In this document: positions 1 to 9,200 of the stretch, piece by piece | Layout of the letters: the number at the start of each line of letters is the position of its first letter | Numbering within the stretch: the stretch's first letter is position 1 | NCBI GenBank assembly: GCA_905221605.1 | Contig: CAJNDS010001668.1 | Coordinates: forward strand, 1,534,776 to 1,559,775 | Length of the DNA: 25,000 nt | Source of the DNA: Symbiodinium natans | Lineage: Eukaryota; Sar; Dinophyceae; Suessiales; Symbiodiniaceae | Direction: 5' to 3' | Position numbers and translations under genes: made by a program | The notes under the pieces: model-generated | Databases searched by the model: none | Seen by the model: only the letters and a program-made list of their open reading frames with translations | What the model was told of the DNA's origin: nothing

Positions 1-145
1 AGAGCCCATATTAAGGGACCATGTAACTACCCTAAGAGCAGGGGTCCGTGTAGTAGGCACACGTTGCCCGCGTACCCGGGTAGCCTCGCGTAGGTTTGCT
101 ACAAACGCAGCATTCCCCCCTAGCCTTCGTAGGAGGTCGACAAAA
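1..145. other. Non-coding left end with GCGTAGG-like motifs
   Basis: This holds GCGTACCCGGGTAG and GCGTAGGTTTGC-type words. The word GCGTAGGTTTGC recurs in the cluster near 24,599. No gene is seen. Confidence 0.4.
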
Positions 146-149
146 TGAA

Positions 150-222
150 ACCCTAAACCTCAAACCCTAAACCCCAAACCCCAAACCCTGAACCCTAAAC
201 CCTAAACCCTAAACCCTAAACC
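150..222 (-). repeat. Telomere-type CCCTAAA array
   Basis: Perfect units at the right half, with CCCCAAA and CCCTGAA variants at the left. Confidence 0.95.
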
Positions 223-260
223 ATCACACAGCTTATAGAGGTAGGTACACGTCGGCTCAG

Positions 261-286
261 CATCCCAACTCGCGTTCTGACCATTT
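261..286 (+). CDS. Candidate helicase exon, motif Ia-like
   Basis: The island reads IPTRVLTI, compatible with motif Ia (PTRELA). It is bounded by CTCAG at 256-260 and by GTAAGC at 287, both good splice signals. It precedes the DEAD exon as expected. The match is short, so chance is possible. Confidence 0.4.
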
Positions 287-3200
287 GTAAGCAGAGCGCC
301 CTTCTTCATTCCAACCCGATGATTCTGATTGCCCACGAACCTCCAAATAGACAGCCCTGGACACTTAAGAACCTAAGACCCTGAACCCTATAAACCCCTG
401 ACCCCCTAACCCTAAACTGTACCCCTAGATGCCTAAACCAGAACTCATAACTCCAAACCCTATAAACCCCTAACTCTAAACCCTGAACCTAGACGCCTTA
501 AACCAGGACCCATAAGGCAAGTGCAGGTCGTTGTCCATGGTGCATTACGTCGTGCTGGACGAAGCAGACTGCATGTTGGAGCTGGGCTCCTTGTTTAGGG
601 TTTAGGGTTTACTGTTTAGGGTTTAGGGTTTAGGGTTTAGGGTTTAGGGTTTAGGGTTTAGGGTTTAGGGTTTAGGGTTTAGGTTTCCTTTGTCAAGTCT
701 TCAGAAAGAGATTGCCGGAGCAGACGGTTCTGCATGAGGTTTAGAGCTTAGGCTTTAACTTCAAATGTTTAGGGTTTAAAGGTATACAGGATTTAGGATT
801 TTAAGGTTGAAAGGTTCGCCACTCAGGTGTTGCGGGATGACTTCCTAGGGTTGTAGGGCTTCAGGGTAGTTTTAGGGTATCTAGGGTCTTAGGGCTTAAG
901 GGGGATCTTGGGGTTTGTAGGGTTTTTGGACTTTGGGGGTTGTAGAGTTTTTGGGGTTTGAGGGTTTTGCTGTTTTAGGATTGTGGGCCTTGCATCCCGA
1001 GCCCCCTTTGAGAAGTAGCCCCGCGCCTCTGGGGGCTAAGGTTTCGAGCATCAGGTGCGCCGGCTGCTTGAGAAGGTGAACCCGAAGCATCAGCCCCTTG
1101 ACAGTTTTATGTGGCGCCGGTGCAGTCGTGACTAAAACTCCACCTCTGCAACCCTAAACCCCAGCAACCCTAAACCCCAGCAACCCTAAACCCTAAACCT
1201 CTACGGGGTTCATCGTCGCTGCTGGGATTTAGTTTAAGGGTAGTTTCATCGTGCCTAATATGGTCCCTTAACTTTTCGAAGGGTTCTGAAGTATCGGCGT
1301 TCTGAAGTATGGGCCCTTGGGGTTTCTTTTCGGGTATATAAGGGGTATACAAATGTTTCCAACTAAGGGCTCATATCAAGGCTCAGGGCTTAGGGTTAGG
1401 TTCTATGGTTTCAGGGCGTCGGGCTCTGAGGGGGTGTATCACTGGGATGCCCAATAATGGTTCCTCTTCCCTGTTTGTGGGGCATAGGGTTCAGGGTTTA
1501 GAAGTTGGGGTTTCGGGTGTAGGATGGAGTTTAGTGTTTAAGTTGGGGTTTTAGGGCTGTGAGGGTTTCTGAGGACACATTCTGATAGGTCCCCGTGCTT
1601 TACATCCCTGACCTACATGTACATATATGTATGTATGTATGCATGTATGCATGCATGCATGCATGCATGCATGCAATATACGTATGTATATATACATATA
1701 TATATATATGTATATACAGTTACATACAATGTAAACACAAACTAACCGAAAATTTAGCTAAAACCCAGGGCTGGTGTCCACGACAAGTAAATTTCCTCTG
1801 AACCCTAAACACCTAAATCGAAACCTTGACACGAAACCCTAAACCCTAAACCACTAAACCAGGATTACTCCGCTCAGGATCCTCTGCTTTAGCGCCACGT
1901 GGCCCCCAAAGGTGGAGCTCTTGGCGAAGGAGAGTTTAGAGCTTAGGGTTTAGGGTTTAGGGTTCTTTGTCCTCATAGGGTATGAAATCAGGGGTATAAT
2001 CGCCACCACCTGTGATACCAGCTACCCTTCACTAGGGGGAGGAGCCTAAGGCTAGGGTTTAGGATCATGGTTAGGGTTCTAGAGTGTGTGCAGCCCTAGT
2101 AGAGTGCATCGCGCAAGGGACCATAAGCTAGTCCTTCAGAATCCTGACCACACAGCCTTAAAGCGGAATATGTGTCCAGCAGACGGGATCAAGCGCGCTT
2201 GTTGTGTAGGAGCGGGTTAAGGACGCGATCCGGATCCAGGCAGGATTCCGGGAAGCTTCCGGGGAACTCGGCCATTTCTTTGGATTCAGAGCCCTTTGCT
2301 TGGGAAATTCGGTGCCATTTATGGGGGGGCTGTTCTTCAGGTCCTTTGAAGGGATGGGTGATTGGGGAAAGAGTCCCCTGGAAGACGGATCCTTACTCTG
2401 CCTTACTGTCTGCGGGTTGGTCCCAGAGGCTCAAACCTTCTTGCCAAGTCCCAAAACTCAGAAGGCCCCAAATGAAGTTCGGAGCTCCCACTACCCCTTA
2501 CAGGCAAGGTTTGGGGCATGGGGCTTTGGGTTTAGGGTTTGGGGTTTAGGGCTTAGGGCTTAGGGCTTAGGGTTTAGGGTTTAGGGTTTAGGGTTTAGGT
2601 TTTAGGGTTTAGGGTTTAGGGTTTAGGGCCCCAAGCCCTAAACCCCAACAGCAGGTTGGAGCCAGCGAAGCTACGGGCGTGTCCGGCAACGCAAACTGCG
2701 AGCAACTTGTCAGGCCGGCTGACTTCGGCTCGCAGGTCTGTACTTGGAAGCTAGGGTTAGTAATTAGGGTTTAGGGTTTAGGGTTTAAGGGTTTAGGGTT
2801 TAGGGTTCAGGGTTTAGGGTGGGCCATGGGGATTGTAGTGGGGTTTCTAGGAAATAGTAAGCAGACTTCCTCAGTCAAAAGAGCTTCTAAGTATGTGGAG
2901 GTTATAACTCCTTAGGCTGTTAGGGCTTAGGGTTTCTGACCTACACAGCAACTTCTCACTACTGCTCACTCATCACCCAGGCTCCCATGGCCAGAGCTAG
3001 CTAGGGTTTAGGGTTTAGGGTTTAGGGTTTAGGGTTTAGGGTTTAGGGTTTTGGGTTTTGGGTTTTGGGTTTAGGGTTTTGGGTTTTGGGTTTTGGGTTT
3101 TGGGTTTAGGGTTTAGGGTTTAGGGTTTAGCGTCCTGATTTGTTGAGGGCTTTAGGGCTTCTCGGGCTTACCCGGAAATCATGTTGTCTGCCCTCGATAT

Positions 3201-6200
3201 TCGTTCTGCTAACTTCAAAGTCCGGAGGTCATCCATCGAGGTGTTGCTTTGAGACACGTCTAGATACATGCACCACTAAACCCTAAACCCTAAACCCTAA
3301 ACCCTAAACCCTAAACCCTAAACCCTAGACCCTACTGCCAGTGATCATCTGACAACTGCGCGACCGCGCGCTCCGGGAGGTTCCTGCGCGAGCCCACGGC
3401 CGAGGCGAAGACTCGCGAGTTCCTGGTTGCAGGAGACAGGGTTTAGGGTTTAGGGTTTAGGGTTTAGGGTTTAGGGTTTAGGGTTTTAGGGTTTTAGGGT
3501 TTAGGGTTTAGGGTTTAGGGTTTAGGGTTTAGGGTGCAGCATCTTGTTGGTCGGTTCAACGGGTTTGGGAGGGTTCCGGCAGGGTTTCCGTTTAAAAAGT
3601 TCAAGGTGTGGGGTTTAGGGTGCTAGGGAATATGCTCCGAGCTCCAAACGCATCATCGAAAACCTCTTAAACCCGAGACCCTAAATCATAATCCCTACTT
3701 AAACCCTGAACCTTAACATCCCAAAACCCTGAAGACTCAACCCTCCACCCTAAAACCTCATATCCTGAACCCGAGCCCAAAACCTAACACAAAATGTGCC
3801 CTAAACCCTACATGTCGCTTGCAGCTAAGGCTTCAGAAGCTGCTCTGCCTCTACAAAGGGCAGGCGGCTTCCGAACTCGTCTAAGTTCATATGCTTTTTG
3901 AGGTTGAAGCAGGGGGGGGGGGTTCCGAGGTCGGCACTATTGGTTTCGGGTTAAGGGTTTAGAAGTTTAGGGTTTAGGATTATGTCACATGTCTTGGGGT
4001 TGGCGGCGGGGAAAGGTGGGGGGGGGGGGGGGGGGGGGTGGGTTCCGAAGATATTTGGGTGCTTCAGTTTAGGGTTTCGGATCAGGGTTTAGGTTTTAGG
4101 ATTTATTATTTAGGATTTAGGCTTTAGGGTTTGGGGTTTGGGGTTTAGAAGTTTAGGGTTAAATTAGGGTTTAGGATCAAGAGTGCACCTCACCGTGGCC
4201 ATCAGGCCTGCATTGTCTTCTGTGCGACCAAGAGTCTCGGACCCACACGTTCGCGAGGGCTTTTTTCTCCTTAACAGGAATCAGGGAACCCTAAACCCTA
4301 AGCCCTAAACAAAGCCTTAACCCTGATATAGCTATATAGCATATCTCTTCGAGGGGGACATAGGGAGGGGATACGATCTCTTTTGGAGAAACTTCTGCAC
4401 TTTTGCACTTTAGGGTTCAGAGTTTAGGGTTTCGGGTAAAGAGTTTAGGGTGAAGGGCTCAGGGTTTAGGGTTCAACCACAGAGTGTAGGGTTTGGAGTT
4501 TCGGGTTTAGGGTTTACGGCTCAACCGTCACCTTTCGCGCCACTAAGCACCCTGGCTATTGAGACTTTCCCAACCCTAGTTTAACTTTGAAATTCCGAGC
4601 TACTACATGGTTTAGGGTTTAGGGTTTAGGGTTTAGGGTTTAGGGCTTACAAGGCTACAATTATTTAGTCCTCAACGGACAAGGGATTTAGCGGTTTAGG
4701 GCCTGGGGTGTACGACTCAGGGTTTCGAGACCCAACATTTCAAGGCACGTATGCCGAGCTGGAAATGAGGGAACGAGGTACCCTATAGCCCCCTCGAAAT
4801 ACCCTTTAAGGGATTCTTTTGAGTAGCTTATTCCCCCTTCCCCTACTAAGAACCGGGGAACTTATTGGCCAGTCTAGGGGCCTACAAGGATGAGCCCAAA
4901 CCCCCAAACCCCCAAACCCTAAAGCCTATAAGCCCTAAACCCCAAGCCCTAAACCCCAAACCCCAAACCCCAAACCCCAAACCCTAAACCCTAAACCCTA
5001 AACCCTGAACCCTATTTTTTTCTGGAAACACACGTTTCTTTCAGGAAGCGGGCTGCGCAATTGGGCCGCGAGCTGCGCGAGGTAAGGATGGGGCACCGCA
5101 GATGACCGGGTTTGAAAGGAAGTTCAGGGGTTAGGGTTTAGGGTTTAGGGTTTAGGGTTTAGGGTTTAGGGTTTAGGGTTTAGGGTTCAGGGTTCAGGGT
5201 TTAGGGTTTAGGGTTTTGTGACCTCTAGCACTGGATCTCCAATCTTCGGCCCGGAGCCCTAAGCCCAACACCCTTTAAGGCAATAGGGTGTAGGAATTTG
5301 AGGTTTTCATGCATAGACTCCTGTCTTCTTCAATCATGAGTTCATCCACTCTGAAAGGCTCCTCGTCTGATCTCTGGGAGAGTTCCTGGTTTCGGGTTTG
5401 GGGTTTCGGGTTTAGGGTTTAGGGTTTAGAGAAGATGTCTGGGGATTGATCTAAGCTAAGGGGCCCTTTTTCTCTGAGTCTCGGCAACAAGACAAGCACC
5501 GAAGGTCTCCGAGTTTGCAATACACTCCTCATACTCAGCAAGAGCTTTGAGACTTTGAGGATGAATTGGCGACAACCCTACACACCCAAGATCAAAAAAA
5601 ACACTTCACACATGTCCCTGCCTAAGCCCTCAACTCTTCACCCAAGAAAAGTTACGGGCTAAGGGGTTTTAGAGGCCTCCTTCCCTGTGCGCGCTCTGCA
5701 TGGCGATCTGCCCCAAGCTGACCGCTTCTCAGCAGAGAACCTGGGGGCCTCGCTGGGTTTCGGGATCAGCGGTAGATCATGACCTTTACCTTGGACCTTC
5801 AAGGTTGTAAAATGTACCTTTGGGTTTGGGGACCCTTTTCATTCAAAAGTCCTCTCAAGGAATATTTCAGGGAACCCGTTAGGGGAGCCACCACACGTTC
5901 AGGTTCAAACGTTATGCCTCTTTTATCCCTAGACACAAAATTCATAGGTTTTTAGTTTCAAAAAGCATGAATACAAGTCAACTACAGTTCTACTTCTGCA
6001 TTGACAAAGATAGAGATCGAACAGCAACTACCCAAAAATGGCCATGCGAGTCAACAAGGAGGTTTTGCATTTCTTCGGCTCCGGGGCCGAGGGCTTGCTG
6101 TAGAGGGGGGGGGGGGGGGTGTTCCTGCGGTTTGGGGTTCTAAGCATGTACAGTCGCCCGGCCTTGGCCCCCAAACTTAACCTCCCGAAGCCCTAAACCT

Positions 6201-9200
6201 GAAACCCTACACCCTAAAATCCTAAACCCTAAACCCTACACCCTACACCCTAAACCCTAAACCCTAAGCCCTAAACCCTAAGCCCTAAACCCTAAACCCT
6301 AAACCCTAAACCCTTAACCCTTAACCCTTAGCCCTTAACCCTTAACCCTTAACCCTTAACCCTTAACCCTTAACCTAAACCCTAAACCCTAAACCCTAAA
6401 CCCTAAACCCTAAACCCTAAACCTAAACCCTAAACCCTAAACCCTAAACCCTAAACCCTAAACCCTAAACCCTAAACCCTAAACCCTAAACCCTAAACCC
6501 TAAACCCTAAACCCTACACCCTACACCCTACACGCTACACCCTACACCCTAAACCCTAAGCCCTAAGCCCTAAACCCTAAACCCTAACATCTTGGAGTTC
6601 AGGGTCAGGTGCTGGGGTTTTGGGTTGAAGGTTCCCAGCAGTCATAGGGGCTCAAAGCTTCGGCTATTGCACTATTTGCTCAAGGACCGCCCCCCCCTCC
6701 CCCCCCCCCCCACCAAAAACAAGACGAAGAAATGTGCTCTTCCTTATAAGGGTAATCAGGGGTTCTGATCTTTTTACTTCTTGGGGTTCTTCAGCACATT
6801 GTAGTATTGCACCTGCGGATGGAGTGCCCATCTCAGGCCAGCTGGCTCTGTCGGCATTCCGCAGTGGGGACGCGCCGCTTTTTTGCAGCTTGTGGGCCAA
6901 GAGAAGTCGAGTTGGGAGATGTTCGGCTGCTCAGTAGTACCCTTATGCTCTGCAAGGGTGGGGATCCCATATAGACCTTTCAGCACAGAAAGGGCACTCT
7001 TTTTCAAATATCTGTTGCTATAGTACTGGGCTGCCAGCACCCCAAGCCCTAAGCAGACATCCCTAAAGCCGGAGCCCTAAACCCTAAGCCCCAAACCCAA
7101 CGCCCAACAACCCCAACCCTAAACCCGACTCCCTAAACCAAAAACCCTGAACCCCTAAACCCGAACCTCTAAACCCTTAAGTGCTTAAAATCCTCATTAA
7201 AAAGTTTGAAATAGTCTTTCTTATATTGGCAATATAAGGATGATTTTCCGTGATTTTCTTGGGTTCTGAAGCAAATCCCTCAACCTGAAACCCTAAACTC
7301 GAACCCTAAACCCTAAACCCAGAAGCGGGGGTTCTTAGGCAAATCGTAGAGAGAGGTTCTAAAACCGAAACCCTAAACCCTTAACCGGAAACCCTAAAAG
7401 CAAGGACTTGGGATGCTCTCCCTTATACTAACAGTCCTTAACAGGGATTTCAGTGCCCACCTATGGTTGATCCCTCTTAAGGACTGTTAGTGGTAGAAGG
7501 GGATCATCCCAACTAGTGGTTCCGCAAACCCTAAACCCTAAACCCTAAACCCTAAACCCTAAACCCTAAACCCTAAACCCTAAACCCTAAACCCTAAACC
7601 CTAAACCCTAAACCCTAAACCCTAAACCCTAAACCCTAAACCCTAGACCCTAGACCCTAAACCCTAACCCCAACCCCAAAAGCAAGGACCATTCTGGTGG
7701 CCACGGATGTGGCAGCGCGTGGGCTGGATGTCAAGAGCTCCTTGGCCCGAGATCGGCGGGGGGGGGGGCAGTGCCGCGGAAAGGCCGGCGTTTGAGGGGG
7801 CGTTTTGGTATTTTTTGGGTTTTGGGGCTCAGGGTTTAGGGTTGTTGGGGTTGTTGAGTGTTTTTTGTTTTTTTTGGTTTGGGGGCTCAGCCTTTGGGGG
7901 GTTTAGGGGTTTGGGGAGGTTTAGGGGGTTTAGGATTCTTAGGGGGTCTGCAAGGTTTGGGTTGGCGCTTTAGGGCTCAAGGGTTCTCGAGGTTCTGCGC
8001 CGGACCCTTTGGCCAGGCGTCAACCCCGACGACCTTAGAGTCCTTGACCGACGCCCCTAAGCCCGTTGTACTACCGAAGCCCTGAACCGCAAGCCCTAAA
8101 CCTCCAAAGTCTAAACAATCCAACGACTTGTCCGAAAACAAGAAAGAAACAGAAAGAGAGAGAGAGAGAGGGACACAGAGAGACAGAGAGAGAGAGAGAG
8201 AGAAAGAACATGTAAAACCGAGAGTGGCAGAGCAAGATCAAAGTCTCGGGCTCCGACCCGAAACTAGTTTTGGGGGTTTAGGGTTTTGAGTTTGGACTTT
8301 GAGGACAAAGCCTGTCTTACTGTCGGTTCTCCACAAGCCTTCTCAAGGCAACGCCTTCTCAACATTGCACAATTGTTGTGTTTAAGATTCGATGTTTTCG
8401 GTTTGGTGTTTAGGAATTTCTCCAGGGAGAAAGCAACACGCAATAAATCCCCACGGAAGTTCCTCTGCCTTCGACCCATAAAAATCTGCGCTGCGTCAAT
8501 TCTCCAGGTGTTTCGTACGTGGTGAGCTTCGATCCAGCTGCCACGAGCCTGGAAGTTCCAGGTTAGGGGTTTAGGGGTTTTGGGGGTTAGGGGTTTAGGG
8601 GTTTAGGGGTTTAGGGGTTTAGGGGTTTAGGGTTTATGGCAATTTATGGTTTAGGGGGCTTAGGGTTTAGGGCCCAGGGTTTGGGATCTAGCGTTTTGGG
8701 ATATTCTCTATGTTCCCTTATTGGGTTTGGATCCTACTTAGGAATATGCTTCCAGAGGGTTTAGTTCAAGATCCCAACCTAGTCGGTTGTTCCAGGGTTT
8801 AGGGTTCGTCGGGCAAGTGGTGAGTTCCATTATCAAGGGAACCATATATCTCCCAAGCAAAGTTCAACAGCTCTTCCTCATACGATTCACGGAATAGTCA
8901 TAGGCCCTGCCACATCTCACCAACGCACTACCCTAAACCCTAGAAACCCTAAACTAGGGCCCAGAGTAGGCCCTTATTCCTTTTGTTGCAGGGCCTAGGG
9001 TGTATGGTTTAGGATTTAGGGTTTATATGGTTTAGGGTTATCAGCCCCTCTGCACTAAAAAAAAGCAAGTTTTTTCTTCCTGGGCTACTCTTGGGTCTGG
9101 GAAAAAGTGTGGAACTAAACCCTAAACCCTAAACCCTAAACGACTCTACGTGAGTCGGCAAGCCGAGTGGGTGGGAAGGAGCATTGGGATTGCTTGGAGC

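Noticed and set aside
593-685. A true chromosome end (telomere)
   Set aside because: Arrays are short, occur in both orientations throughout, and alternate with coding islands; none runs to a window edge as a long uniform tract.
1331-1341. GGGTATATAAG as a TATA-box promoter
   Set aside because: The word is part of a dispersed repeat (also at 11,425), lies inside the helicase gene, and dinoflagellate promoters typically lack TATA boxes.
3879-3884. In-frame TAA as proof that the helicase is a pseudogene
   Set aside because: The preceding GTCTAAG can serve as a splice donor at 3879, and the next exon joins in phase with the expected IVFCATK strand.
7707-8085. Gly/Phe-rich ORFs of 75-88 residues
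   Set aside because: They are translations of G/T-rich telomere-derived sequence downstream of the motif V exon.
8264-8525. Overlapping ORFs on both strands as genes
   Set aside because: They lie within a helicase intron; the only supported coding piece is the exon starting at 8508, in another frame.
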